Source of the DNA: Thermoflavifilum thermophilum
GTDB lineage: Bacteria; Bacteroidota; Bacteroidia; Chitinophagales; Chitinophagaceae
Length of the DNA stretch: 64,000 nt
Reading direction: 5' to 3'
Assembly: GCF_900116565.1 (NCBI RefSeq)
Contig: NZ_FPCJ01000001.1
Location: forward strand, 1,714,540-1,778,539
How positions within the stretch are numbered: the stretch's first letter is position 1; each line of letters opens with the position of its first letter. The notes beneath the pieces were generated by a model that was not told the origin of the DNA, searched no databases, and saw nothing but the letters and a program-made list of their open reading frames with translations. This document shows positions 54,179-63,581 of this stretch, in pieces. The position numbers and the translations under genes are program-made.

Positions 54179-55555
54179 ATGAAAGCTTGGCAGGATTATA
54201 TTTCCCAACATGGTGACCGGTTTGTAGAGGAGTTAAGTGAATTGCTCCGCATTCCTTCCATCAGCACAGATACAGCTCATAAGCAGGATGTACAACGATG
54301 TGCCGAACTGGTTAAACAATATCTGGAGCAGGCTGGTGCTGGCAAGGTGCAGATATTTCCAACAGCAGGTCATCCGGTAGTATATGCTGAAAAACATGTA
54401 TCCGATCAGTTGCCCACCGTGTTGGTTTATGGACATTATGATGTGCAGCCCGCAGATCCGCTTTCGCTCTGGCATCATGATCCGTTTGATCCCATCATCC
54501 GCGATGGTCGGATTTACGCACGAGGAGCCAGCGATGACAAAGGGCAGTTTTTTATGCATGTGAAAGCACTGGAAATCATGACCCGCACACAAACGCTGCC
54601 TGTGAACCTGAAATTTATCATTGAAGGAGAAGAAGAAATTGGTTCCAAACACCTGACTACGTTTGTGCAGGAACACAGCGACATGCTAAAGTGTGATGTG
54701 GTGCTGGTGAGTGATACGGCTCTGATTAGCTTACAGCAGCCTTCCATTGATGTGGGCGTGCGTGGACTGGCATACGTGCAGGTAGAAGTAACGGGTCCCG
54801 ATCATGATTTGCATAGCGGCGTGTATGGGGGCGCTGTGCCCAATCCGGCTACCATCCTCTGCCAGATGATTGCCCAATTGCATGATGCAGATCATCGGGT
54901 GCATATACCGGGCTTTTATGATGACGTGGAAGAAATTCCAGCAGAGGAACGTGCCTTGCTGGCCAAGGCTCCATTTGATCCGGAACAGTTTAAACGGGAA
55001 ACGGGTGTACGCGATTTTTGGGGTGAAAAAGGCTATACTGTGCGCGAACGGATCGGTATTCGGCCCACGCTTGAAATCAATGGCATCTGGAGCGGCTATA
55101 CCGGCGAAGGCGCCAAAACCGTATTGCCATCAAAAGCCTACGCTAAAATATCGTGTCGGCTGGTGCCACATCAGGATCATCAGCAAATTACCCAATTGCT
55201 TGGCGATCATCTGAAAAAGATAGCCCCCTCCTGTGTACAGGTAGAAGTCAAACCTCTACATGGGGGTGATCCCTATGTTTTGCCCATCAGCCATCCAGCC
55301 TATCGGGCAGCCGCCCGGGCTATGCAGGCCACTTTGGGTAAAGAGCCGGTTCCCGTGCGCGGAGGTGGTAGCATTCCTATTACTTCCGTGTTCCTGAAAA
55401 CATTAGGAGTACATACGGTATTTTTAGGCTTCGGTTTGGATGACGATTGCCTGCATGCACCCAATGAAAAATTTGATCTGGCTAACTTTTTCAAAGGCAT
55501 TGAAACCATTCCCTATTTTCATCGGTTTTTTGCAGAAGAAAACTTAAAATCATAA
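54179..55555 (+). CDS. M20 family dipeptidase
   Basis: A 458-residue zinc peptidase. Metal ligands lie in 'VLVYGHYDVQP' (His, Asp), 'RGASDDKGQ', the catalytic Glu pair in 'EGEEEIGS', Asp in 'LVSDTAL' and a late His in 'DDCLHAPNEKF'. The dimerisation lid ('DLHSGVYGGAVPNPA') is intact. It cleaves dipeptides or N-acylated amino acids, probably in the cytoplasm, since no signal peptide is seen. It stands alone before lysA. Confidence 0.93.
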   Translation: MKAWQDYISQHGDRFVEELSELLRIPSISTDTAHKQDVQRCAELVKQYLEQAGAGKVQIFPTAGHPVVYAEKHVSDQLPTVLVYGHYDVQPADPLSLWHHDPFDPIIRDGRIYARGASDDKGQFFMHVKALEIMTRTQTLPVNLKFIIEGEEEIGSKHLTTFVQEHSDMLKCDVVLVSDTALISLQQPSIDVGVRGLAYVQVEVTGPDHDLHSGVYGGAVPNPATILCQMIAQLHDADHRVHIPGFYDDVEEIPAEERALLAKAPFDPEQFKRETGVRDFWGEKGYTVRERIGIRPTLEINGIWSGYTGEGAKTVLPSKAYAKISCRLVPHQDHQQITQLLGDHLKKIAPSCVQVEVKPLHGGDPYVLPISHPAYRAAARAMQATLGKEPVPVRGGGSIPITSVFLKTLGVHTVFLGFGLDDDCLHAPNEKFDLANFFKGIETIPYFHRFFAEENLKS

Positions 55556-55573
55556 CTGCAAGTGGTTTTCCCC

Positions 55574-55581
55574 TAAATTTG
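55574..55581 (+). promoter_or_regulatory. -7 box for lysA
   Basis: TAAATTTG matches TAnnTTTG and lies 26 bases before the lysA start. Confidence 0.5.
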
Positions 55582-55607
55582 CCCCATTTCACATGATTGC
55601 TTGATTT

Positions 55608-56840
55608 ATGGCTCGACATACCCATGCAGATGTATTACCCGGACAGGTGTTGATGGATATTGCCCACCAGTTCGGCACTCCGGTATATGTATATCATGCT
55701 GAGAAAATTCAGCGGCAGTATGAAAAGATGAAGAAAGCTTTTCAGAAGGCCCCTGTGCAGATTTATTATGCTTGCAAGGCATTGACCAATATCAATATCT
55801 TGAAACTCATGCGGCAGCTGGGTGCAGGGCTGGATACGGTTTCTATTCAGGAAGTGCAACTGGGACTTCGTGCAGGTTTTGAACCTCAGCAAATCATCTT
55901 TACACCGAATTGTGTGGATCTGGATGAAATGATAGCTGCCAAGGAATTAGGTGTTAAAATTAATATCGATAATATTTCCATCCTGGAACAGTTTGGAAAT
56001 CGCTTTGGTGGATCCTATCCGGTGTGCATTCGCCTGAATCCGCATATCAATGCAGGCGGGCATTACAAAATTTCAACAGGTCATATCGATAGCAAATTTG
56101 GAATTTCCATTCATCAGATTCGCCATATTGAACGCGTGGTGAAATCAACCGGGTTACATGTAAACGGCCTGCACATGCATACAGGTTCGGAAATCAAAGA
56201 TGTAGATGTGTTTCTGCGGGGCGTGGAAATATTGCTGGATATGGCTCAGCATTTTGATCAGCTTGATTTTATTGATTTGGGCAGTGGCTTTAAAGTAGCC
56301 TATCATCCCGATGATACGGAAACCGATATCGATTTGTTGGGTGAAAAATTATCCAACTTATTTAATCAGTTTGCAGGCCAATATCATCGTCCGCTTACCT
56401 TATGTTTTGAACCCGGTAAATACCTGGTTAGCCAGGCAGGCTATTTTGTGGTAAAAGTGAATGTGATTAAACAAACATTGGCTACGGTGTTTGCCGGTGT
56501 CAACTCCGGATTCAATCATCTGATCCGCCCGATGTTTTATGATGCCTATCATATGATCCGCAATATTTCCAATCCCCAAGGGCCGGAACGTATTTATACC
56601 GTAGTGGGATATATTTGTGAAACCGATACTTTTGCCTGGGACCGGAAAATCAATGAAATCCGCGAAGGCGATTATTTGGTTTTTTACAATGCCGGTGCGT
56701 ATGGATTTGAAATGTCATCCAACTACAATTCCCGTTTGCGGCCTGCTGAAGTACTGGTAAAAGATAATCAATATCATCTGATTCGTTCCCGCGAAACTTT
56801 AGATGATTTGCTGCGCAATCAAATTGAAGTGCTGGATTAA
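55608..56840 (+). CDS. lysA: Diaminopimelate decarboxylase
   Basis: A 410-residue PLP enzyme of the alanine racemase-like fold that makes L-lysine from meso-diaminopimelate. The PLP Lys is in 'IYYACKALTNINI', followed by 'LHMHTGSEIKD', the glycine loop 'DLGSGFKV', 'CFEPGKYLV' and 'GYICETDTFAWDR' with the active-site Cys. Length is typical. It is a single gene; a tRNA-Arg gene follows convergently. Confidence 0.95.
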   Translation: MARHTHADVLPGQVLMDIAHQFGTPVYVYHAEKIQRQYEKMKKAFQKAPVQIYYACKALTNINILKLMRQLGAGLDTVSIQEVQLGLRAGFEPQQIIFTPNCVDLDEMIAAKELGVKINIDNISILEQFGNRFGGSYPVCIRLNPHINAGGHYKISTGHIDSKFGISIHQIRHIERVVKSTGLHVNGLHMHTGSEIKDVDVFLRGVEILLDMAQHFDQLDFIDLGSGFKVAYHPDDTETDIDLLGEKLSNLFNQFAGQYHRPLTLCFEPGKYLVSQAGYFVVKVNVIKQTLATVFAGVNSGFNHLIRPMFYDAYHMIRNISNPQGPERIYTVVGYICETDTFAWDRKINEIREGDYLVFYNAGAYGFEMSSNYNSRLRPAEVLVKDNQYHLIRSRETLDDLLRNQIEVLD

Positions 56841-56925
56841 GCCTTTGAACTTATTTTGGTTAGTTGTTTGTTGCAGCTTCGGCACCTTTTGTAACCATGC
56901 CTGTAAATTATTATGCGGGGGTTAG

Positions 56926-56997
56926 TAGCCCCGACAGGAATCGAACCTGTATTAACGGTTTAGGAAACCGCTGTTCTATCCATTGAACTACGGGGCC
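56926..56997 (-). tRNA. tRNA-Arg (anticodon CCT)
   Basis: The minus strand folds into a complete cloverleaf: acceptor GGCCCCG with CGGGGCT (first pair G-U), D arm GTTC/GAAC, anticodon arm GCGGT/ACCGT with loop TTCCTAA (anticodon CCT, reading AGG), T arm CAGGT-TCGATTC-CTG, discriminator A. The CCA end is not encoded. The rest of the gap 56841-57126 shows no other gene. Confidence 0.96.
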
Positions 56998-57126
56998 AAC
57001 ACGATGCAAATGTACGAATTCCTTGTACCTGCTAAAATGATTTTGTGTTTTCTACCGATTGCACGAGTTGACCAAAATCATCATCATCCAGTGACTTCGA
57101 TCACCATTTCGATAGTTTTTAGCGCT

Positions 57127-57134
57127 TAAGTTTG
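57127..57134 (+). promoter_or_regulatory. -7 box for the unknown 105-residue gene
   Basis: TAAGTTTG matches TAnnTTTG and lies 35 bases before the ATG at 57170. Confidence 0.45.
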
Positions 57135-57169
57135 TTATATCTTCTCCGATTTTAAAAATCCTTTTTACC

Positions 57170-57487
57170 ATGAGAATAGATAATTATACCGCTGCCATTT
57201 CTGTTCATTTGCAAAGGCAAGACGATTTTCTGCCTGTGCTCAGGCAGTGCGTAAAAGAAATTGAACGGGCCGAGAAAAAAGGTATTCGGCTTGAATATGT
57301 GGGGGTGCGTGTAGATGAGGAAGATGCAGGCCAGTACATAGTTTATCTAAAACTGGATGGCCCTGATCGCACAGTTACCGGGAATTTGAAAGGCAGAGAT
57401 GTATTGCAGATCCTTCGGGTATTGTTTGATCGCTTGTTCAGGAATTATGCGGGCCAGGCTGAGCTAAGCCATGTTGCTTTTGTTTGA
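57170..57487 (+). CDS. Hypothetical protein, 105 residues
   Basis: I do not recognise this family. It is a soluble acidic/basic alpha-beta protein with no signal peptide or membrane segment. The central part 'GIRLEYVGVRVDEEDAGQYI' suggests paired strands between N- and C-terminal helices. It has normal composition, a promoter box and a start context like its neighbours, and sits 17 bases before the alcohol dehydrogenase gene, so it is likely real and co-transcribed. Function unknown. Confidence 0.65.
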   Translation: MRIDNYTAAISVHLQRQDDFLPVLRQCVKEIERAEKKGIRLEYVGVRVDEEDAGQYIVYLKLDGPDRTVTGNLKGRDVLQILRVLFDRLFRNYAGQAELSHVAFV

Positions 57488-57504
57488 TATTTCAGTAGAT
57501 TTGG

Positions 57505-58518
57505 ATGAAGCGTGTTCCGATACACATGAAAGCCATGGTTTTGCATGAAGTGGGCAAGCCGTTGCAGGAGGAGCAATGGCCTGTGCCAGAGCCCGGGCCC
57601 GATGAAGTCCTTGTGCGTGTAATAGCCTGTGGTGTGTGTCGAACTGATTTGCATGTGGTGGATGGCGAACTGCCTGACCCGCTTTTGCCATTGATTCCCG
57701 GACATGAAATCATCGGCCAGGTTGAAGCACTGGGCACAGATGTAACCCGCTGGCAGATAGGCGATTGGGTAGGTATTCCGTGGTTGGGCTATACCTGCGG
57801 GCATTGTGTGTATTGCCAGAAAGGCATGGAAAACCTGTGTGAACGTGCTCAGTTTACCGGTTATACACGGCAGGGAGGATATGCTGAGTATACAGTGGTA
57901 CATCAAGATTATGCCTTTGCTTTGCCTGAAAACTGCCGCAGACCCGAAATGGCACCTTTGCTTTGCGCGGGCCTGATTGGTTTTCGGTCGTATCGCATGA
58001 TTCATCCTTCGGCTCGTCGGATTGGCCTGTACGGATTTGGAGCGGCCGCGCATATTCTGACACAAATTGCTTCGCACCAGGGCAAAGAAATCTACGCTTT
58101 CACGCGCGATGGCGATCAGGCAGGGCAGCGTTTTGCCCGGCGTATGGGTGCATATTGGGCGGGAGGATCGTCTGATCTGCCGCCTGTCAGGCTGGATGCA
58201 GCTATCCTCTTTGCACCGGTAGGAACGTTGATTCCGCAGGCGTTGCAGGCAGTAGATAAAGGCGGACAGGTCATTTGCGGAGGCATTCACATGAGCGATA
58301 TTCCATCATTCCCGTATCGCTGGTTGTGGGAAGAACGTAACATACAATCGGTAGCCAACCTAACGCGTGAAGACGGCGAAGCTTTTTTTGCTACTATTCA
58401 ACACATTCCCATCCATACGGAGGTGAGCTTTTATCCACTTTCACAAGCCAATCGGGCATTGGCTGACCTGAAGGCCGGCCATATTAAAGGAGCTGCAGTG
58501 TTGAGGATGGAGAAATGA
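57505..58518 (+). CDS. Zinc-dependent alcohol dehydrogenase
   Basis: A 337-residue MDR enzyme (330 if started at 57526, Met-Lys-Ala-Met-Val). Catalytic zinc ligands in 'CGVCRTDLHVVDGE' and 'IPGHEIIGQV', four structural-zinc Cys in 'CGHCVYCQKGMENLC', and a Rossmann loop 'IGLYGFGAAAHILTQIA'. It resembles the propanol-preferring AdhP/AdhA group acting on primary alcohols and aldehydes. It follows the 105-residue unknown gene. Confidence 0.9.
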   Translation: MKRVPIHMKAMVLHEVGKPLQEEQWPVPEPGPDEVLVRVIACGVCRTDLHVVDGELPDPLLPLIPGHEIIGQVEALGTDVTRWQIGDWVGIPWLGYTCGHCVYCQKGMENLCERAQFTGYTRQGGYAEYTVVHQDYAFALPENCRRPEMAPLLCAGLIGFRSYRMIHPSARRIGLYGFGAAAHILTQIASHQGKEIYAFTRDGDQAGQRFARRMGAYWAGGSSDLPPVRLDAAILFAPVGTLIPQALQAVDKGGQVICGGIHMSDIPSFPYRWLWEERNIQSVANLTREDGEAFFATIQHIPIHTEVSFYPLSQANRALADLKAGHIKGAAVLRMEK

Positions 58519-58585
58519 TGATCTTTTTAATTTTGAGTTACAGGTCGCCCTTGAAGCTAATAAATTAAACACTGCTACATTAAGA

Positions 58586-60154
58586 TCAGGGATCTTTTAC
58601 TTTATAAATGATGTACTTTTCCCCCTCTTCAATGGCCTTATAGTATTCTTTGATAAAATGATTGAGTTCAATTTTCTCTCCTTCATTACTTGCTTTGTTC
58701 AGGTAAAAATAGCTGCTTTTGAACATAACGATATATTGTGGCTTATGGGCGTAAAGTCCAAAAATAAATTCATCCCACAAGCTTTGCAGGTAAGGCGGGA
58801 AAACACCCTTCCATTCCATTTCCGTGAAATGAATTTCTTGTAAAAATCTGGTAGGAATATCAGCATGCAATTCTAAAAGTACATTAGATCCGCCTCCTAA
58901 TTCATCGAACACCTGTACTTTTTCATGCTTATGAATGGAGTCTTTTCTCAATTTGTTTACGATTTCCTCAATCATACCTGGCTGCTCAGCTACATTCCTG
59001 TCATATTGATTTATAGGATTTACCTTTTTTACAATTGTTGGAATAGTAAATAAGTCTAATATACACATCCATGATACAATTATCAGGAATCCAAATATTT
59101 TTATTCTTTTATCATCTGATCCTAAAAGATAATAGACAATAATTGAAAGAAATACAGATGAAAAAAAATACAGAGGATACAAATGATAATAAAAATCAGT
59201 ACCCTGTGTCAGATAATGTATCAGAGAGAGTAGTATCCCGGAAACAATCAACAAATTGATAATTCTTTTCCTGCTATTATCATGAATCAATTCTCTAAGA
59301 AAGGGCATACTCAAAATGAAGAAAATAAGCATTATCCCTACAGGAGTTCGCCATATTGTGCTTATCAGGGTAAAGATATTGTTTTTAGCTCCCTTACCAT
59401 ATATAGGCAGATAATGAATTAACATGTCCAGAAAACTGGATAATCCACCTTTATACATAATCCATAAAACAAATAAAACAGGAAAGAAAAGATAACCAAA
59501 TGTGATTAACAAGATTCCTTTAAGCATTTTATTATGATTATCTTTCTGACTTAAGAAAAGTGTAGCAAATAGAAGGATAAAGAATAAGATTCCTGTAGGT
59601 TTAATTCCCGTTGCGTATCCCACAAATATTCCGGATAAAAACAGATTCAGAAAATAATATTTTTTTTGTGCATTCAGGAATAACCAAGTAGATACACTGA
59701 TGCATGCTATCATAAAAAAATCTCTTTCTCCCATAGCTGCTTCTCCTCCCGAAAGATGAATGCCAGCAAAAGAGATTACAAAAAGCAAAATTGATGTGGC
59801 TCCGAATGGCTTTAATATCTTACCTCCGGCAAACAGGGTGATACATAAAAATAAAAGATCTACTATGCGAAACCCTAGGTTCGATTCACCAAATAGTTTA
59901 AGGGTAGCCATATGTATCCAGTAGGTACCCGGCATATTCATATCAAATATTTCCTTGTATGGGATAGCGCCGTCCAATAGCTTTCTGGCTATGTATTGAA
60001 ATATTGGGCTATCAACCAGATAATGCCATCTTAGTGAGGAAAGCAGAAGTGCAGTTGTTGGTAAAGATAAAATAATAATTATGGCATGCAGATATTTTCT
60101 GGGAAGAAACTCCTTTGCTAAAACAGATGCATTGAATCTTTGTATGCTTATCAT
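58586..60154 (-). CDS. GT39-like membrane glycosyltransferase
   Basis: A 522-residue protein with about 11 membrane helices. The first extracytoplasmic loop carries 'LVDSPIFQYIARKLLDGAIP' and 'EIFDMNMPGTYWIH', the acidic pattern of the PMT/ArnT (GT39/GT83) superfamily, which uses polyprenyl-phosphate sugars at the outer face of the membrane. A C-terminal soluble domain of about 120 residues follows. It is the last gene seen of the surface polysaccharide cluster, 17 bases after the TolC-like gene, and is AT-rich like the rest of the cluster. The sugar and acceptor are unknown. Confidence 0.75.
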   Translation of the reverse strand: MISIQRFNASVLAKEFLPRKYLHAIIIILSLPTTALLLSSLRWHYLVDSPIFQYIARKLLDGAIPYKEIFDMNMPGTYWIHMATLKLFGESNLGFRIVDLLFLCITLFAGGKILKPFGATSILLFVISFAGIHLSGGEAAMGERDFFMIACISVSTWLFLNAQKKYYFLNLFLSGIFVGYATGIKPTGILFFILLFATLFLSQKDNHNKMLKGILLITFGYLFFPVLFVLWIMYKGGLSSFLDMLIHYLPIYGKGAKNNIFTLISTIWRTPVGIMLIFFILSMPFLRELIHDNSRKRIINLLIVSGILLSLIHYLTQGTDFYYHLYPLYFFSSVFLSIIVYYLLGSDDKRIKIFGFLIIVSWMCILDLFTIPTIVKKVNPINQYDRNVAEQPGMIEEIVNKLRKDSIHKHEKVQVFDELGGGSNVLLELHADIPTRFLQEIHFTEMEWKGVFPPYLQSLWDEFIFGLYAHKPQYIVMFKSSYFYLNKASNEGEKIELNHFIKEYYKAIEEGEKYIIYKVKDP

Positions 60155-60171
60155 AAGGTTATGTATACAAT

Positions 60172-60897
60172 CTATTTATTTACTGCTCTTAATACATTCT
60201 CTAAGGGCACTCCAATCAACCTTTCGATCTCTAACTTCGACACATTTAAATCTCTTTGCAGGGAGATTTTTTTGCTGAGTTCTTCATTGTAAGACTGAAG
60301 AGCATTGTTATATTCATCCACACTGATCTGCCCGTTTCTGAATTTTTGTTCCGCTTGAAGATAAGTATTGTACAGATTTTCAACCACAGATGTTTCAATG
60401 GTCAACTGTTGTTTATACATCAGATAATCTTGATATTTGCTTAATACATTGGTTTTAATTTCTTCAAATTTACTCAGCTTGGCCATTTGAGCAATTTCCA
60501 GTTCTTTTCTTGCTTGCCTGACCTTATGAGCGTGAGTAGTAAATATACCCAATGGAATAGTGCCACCAAAGTTGTATCTGGGGTAGTAAATATTGGTTAA
60601 ATTTTTAGGCGGACTGATAGAGTATTCATTTATATTTCCGGATAGCGCTACATTGTTCCACCAATCTGTTTTGGCGAGTTTGAGTTGCTCGTTTGCAGCC
60701 TCAACTTGTAGCTCGGCAGATTTTGCATCTGCATTTTCAAGTGCAAGTAGCACAAGTTGTTTCGCAACTGGATCATCTTCTGGAATATATATTCCATATA
60801 TTATGTTATTAGAACCTTGTTGGGTATTCTGTTGCCCAAATAATAAGATCGGATTCAAACCGATTATAAGAATAAATAGCCTGAGAACAATCTTCAT
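60172..60897 (-). CDS. Half-length TolC-family outer-membrane protein
   Basis: A 241-residue exported protein (signal peptide through LLFGQ). It has long amphipathic helices ('LALENADAKSAELQVEAANE', 'LYNTYLQAEQKFRNGQISVD') flanking a short strand region ('ISPPKNLTNIYYPRYNFGGT'), the pattern of one TolC repeat. Full TolC proteins have two repeats and over 400 residues; this has one. It overlaps the polymerase gene by 4 bases (ATGA), so it belongs to the polysaccharide operon and may assist export, perhaps as a homo-oligomer (inference). Confidence 0.7.
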   Translation of the reverse strand: MKIVLRLFILIIGLNPILLFGQQNTQQGSNNIIYGIYIPEDDPVAKQLVLLALENADAKSAELQVEAANEQLKLAKTDWWNNVALSGNINEYSISPPKNLTNIYYPRYNFGGTIPLGIFTTHAHKVRQARKELEIAQMAKLSKFEEIKTNVLSKYQDYLMYKQQLTIETSVVENLYNTYLQAEQKFRNGQISVDEYNNALQSYNEELSKKISLQRDLNVSKLEIERLIGVPLENVLRAVNK

Positions 60898-62336
60898 ATG
60901 ATATTTTTTTCTGATTGAATGTATTTTAACTTTATCATAGCTGCTAAAATGCCGTTATAGATAAAACTAATACTAAAATTGCTGATGGCACCTTGTGAAT
61001 AATCCGATAAAAACCAGGTAAATAGAGCGGCAGCAAACCCCGCAAAAATGATTTTATGCCTATGAGAAGGTTGATGATAATATTGATGGATAGCAAATTT
61101 TAACACAATAAAGTATGTGATAAGCTGAATGATAAAGCCTATCCATCCGATTTCAAGAGCGTTCTGAACAAATACACTATCGGGGGGAAATCCTGCAAGG
61201 GGATGGTGTGGGTATAATTCCAGTGCTTCAAATCCGGTTGTTTTTATTCCCCCTCCAATTGGATGATGATGCATGTATGATTGTTTTGATCTTCGATTAA
61301 GATCCCTAACAATCATCGATGGATCCTGGCTGGGATGGAATGCGCTTCTTACTCTGTTAAGTACTCCATTTTGGAGCGGAGATAAGATTAATGCGGTACC
61401 AATCAATAGAACACCTCCAATGACAATAAGTGTTTTTCTATTTTGAATTGTGAGTAAGCCAAGAAAAATTATTCCAAACGGTATTACGGCAGTTGCTGTC
61501 CGGGTCCCTGAGTAAGACATGCCCAGCAACATAAAGATAATTGCAATAATAAGTAAAGCCGATTTTTTTACTGATAGTTTCATTAGTAGTATACTGATGC
61601 AGAAAACGATGGTTCCAGATAGAAATACACCAAATGCTGCTGGATCAGATAAAGTAGAATATTTTCTGATAAATCCACCCTGGAACAGTATGCCGAATGT
61701 ATGTGGGTCGCTCATTAATCTTCTGTATTCCCATGGGGGTAATCCAAGCCATTGCTGCATGCATCCATATAACGCGACTAAAAAGGCTATTATGATCCAG
61801 AATTTGATGAAAAAATAAATTTCTTTTTCAGTTTTAAATAGGTATAATGAAATCAAATAGAATACAAATCCCATCACTGTGACAGGATATATTTTCATCC
61901 ATCCGACAGGTGGATAGGCATTTGGATTAAATGCTTCCAATCCAAAATAAATCAAAATAATTACATAAGCATAAGTAAAAGGATTATGTATATGATGCCA
62001 TAAACGCTCATGGTGAATAATTTTCCTTAGTATGATACCCACAAATATGGCTCCTGTAAGAAACTCTCCACCAGTACTAACAGGAATACTTAGATTCAAT
62101 AACCTGATGAAAAAATAGGTCAGAAAGCCATACAGAATATCTAAATAATAAGCAATTCCAGGATAAGCTATGCTGATAAATAAAACTATTAGAGAAACAA
62201 TTACTAAAAATAATAACCCTCCAGTCTGCAAGGAGAGCGAATAAGCATAAGAGATCAAGACTACTGCCAGCAGTAGCACCGATATTATTATAGAAGTGTA
62301 TTGCTTTTTATGATATATTTTGTTGGCTGTTATCAT
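60894..62336 (-). CDS. O-antigen ligase/polymerase (Wzy_C-like) membrane protein
   Basis: A 480-residue protein with about 12 membrane helices and a long extracytoplasmic loop (about 330-400) containing 'HHHPIGGGIKTTGFEALELY' and 'HHPLAGFPPDSVFVQNALEI', typical of the O-antigen ligase/Wzy polymerase family. It joins or polymerises repeat units of the surface glycan at the periplasmic side of the inner membrane. Its end overlaps the TolC-like gene; a small 33-residue gene precedes it by 7 bases. Confidence 0.85.
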   Translation of the reverse strand: MITANKIYHKKQYTSIIISVLLLAVVLISYAYSLSLQTGGLLFLVIVSLIVLFISIAYPGIAYYLDILYGFLTYFFIRLLNLSIPVSTGGEFLTGAIFVGIILRKIIHHERLWHHIHNPFTYAYVIILIYFGLEAFNPNAYPPVGWMKIYPVTVMGFVFYLISLYLFKTEKEIYFFIKFWIIIAFLVALYGCMQQWLGLPPWEYRRLMSDPHTFGILFQGGFIRKYSTLSDPAAFGVFLSGTIVFCISILLMKLSVKKSALLIIAIIFMLLGMSYSGTRTATAVIPFGIIFLGLLTIQNRKTLIVIGGVLLIGTALILSPLQNGVLNRVRSAFHPSQDPSMIVRDLNRRSKQSYMHHHPIGGGIKTTGFEALELYPHHPLAGFPPDSVFVQNALEIGWIGFIIQLITYFIVLKFAIHQYYHQPSHRHKIIFAGFAAALFTWFLSDYSQGAISNFSISFIYNGILAAMIKLKYIQSEKNII

Positions 62337-62343
62337 TTAGATC

Positions 62344-62445
62344 CTAAAAAAATTCTATTTTCAGAAATATTATAATTATCCAAATGATAATAAAAATGGT
62401 CATGATTATTTCCAGAATTTCTTCGTTTGAATGCCTTCTGCTCAT
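62344..62445 (-). CDS. Small single-helix membrane protein, 33 residues
   Basis: An open frame of 34 codons on the minus strand, ATG to TAG. It encodes a charged, basic-then-acidic N terminus (MSRRHSNEEILE) followed by an Ile-rich membrane helix (about residues 13-28) and a short KIEFF tail. It begins 1 base after the acyltransferase stop and ends 7 bases before the polymerase start, filling a gap in an otherwise tightly packed operon. This spacing is the main support; AT-rich DNA favours chance Ile codons. Function unknown; similar tiny membrane proteins often modulate a neighbouring membrane complex. Confidence 0.5.
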   Translation of the reverse strand: MSRRHSNEEILEIIMTIFIIIWIIIIFLKIEFF

Positions 62446-62446
62446 T

Positions 62447-63580
62447 TTAGTTATATAATGAGAATGTTACTTTATTTGCATTTTCTAACTTTATGGGTTG
62501 TTTTTCCTGATTTATGCTATTATTTATTCTTTTTTTGTCTAATATAAAAATAAACCATCCACCATTTCTTATAATTAGGTTGTATAGCATGATGCTGAGC
62601 GTGATTGACAGAATCAGGTTAATAGGAAGTAGAAGATTTGTGTTTCTGATTTCTAAACCATGTGTGAATAACACTCTGAATAATGAGGCTATTCCTACAT
62701 GGAGTATGTATATATATAATGAATGGTATCCGACTATCTTCAGAAAATTCAGTTTATCATATTTCCCCAAGATAAAACATATATTTAACATAAAGGCACA
62801 TCCAATCAATGCCACTCCAGCAAATTGGAAGATGTGGGTATATTCTATATTCTCATGTTGTAAGAAATACCATTGTGAAATTATAAAAGCAGGAAGAATC
62901 CCAAAAAACAAACCATGCGATCTATAAATAGGATAGAACTTCTTATTTAGCAGATAGCTTGAAACCAGATCACCTAAGGCAAAAAAAGGATAAAAATAGA
63001 GAAGATCTCTTATGGGGCCACTGTTATACTTTGTCGATAAATAATAAAATATTATTCCTACCCCCAATTGAATTAATGCTGGTATTTTTAACAGATATTT
63101 TAATATAATGTAAAGTACAGACACATTAAATAGTGCAAATAGATACCACATTTGATCAAGTGCATCCGGGTTAGTTATGATGTATGTAAAATCATGAAGA
63201 GTTCGATCTGAGTTTGTATATTTGGAAAATAAGATTTGCAATGTGATCTGTATGGTGCACCAAAGAATATAGGGATAAAGCAATGTTTGTGATTTAACTT
63301 TAATCAGATTAAGCCATCCTCTTTTTTCAAGGCTTTTGCTGATAAATATTCCGGATAAAATAAAGAATAAGGGCATCCGGAAGCTGAAGAACATTTCATT
63401 TGCTTTTAACAGTATGATGTGTATGGGTAACCCGGCCCTTTCAAATCCGATAAGGATATGGCGATAAGCTACCAGAATCAGGGCAATTCCTTTTGCATAA
63501 TCAACCCATGACAGCCTGCTTTGGGTTGCATGGGAGATGTTAAAAAAATATTCAATCCAATATTTAATTTTCAGTTTCAT
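62447..63580 (-). CDS. Acyltransferase family 3 (OafA-like) membrane protein
   Basis: A 377-residue protein with about ten membrane helices and the acyltransferase_3 pattern: 'RLSWVDYAKGIALILVAYRH' at the N terminus with the expected catalytic His, 'FFSFRMPLFFILSGIF', and a late 'YHSLYIYILHVGIA'. It probably adds acetyl or another acyl group to a sugar of the surface polysaccharide. It starts 1 base after the Wzc-type gene stops. Confidence 0.87.
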   Translation of the reverse strand: MKLKIKYWIEYFFNISHATQSRLSWVDYAKGIALILVAYRHILIGFERAGLPIHIILLKANEMFFSFRMPLFFILSGIFISKSLEKRGWLNLIKVKSQTLLYPYILWCTIQITLQILFSKYTNSDRTLHDFTYIITNPDALDQMWYLFALFNVSVLYIILKYLLKIPALIQLGVGIIFYYLSTKYNSGPIRDLLYFYPFFALGDLVSSYLLNKKFYPIYRSHGLFFGILPAFIISQWYFLQHENIEYTHIFQFAGVALIGCAFMLNICFILGKYDKLNFLKIVGYHSLYIYILHVGIASLFRVLFTHGLEIRNTNLLLPINLILSITLSIMLYNLIIRNGGWFIFILDKKRINNSINQEKQPIKLENANKVTFSLYN

Positions 63581-63581
63581 G

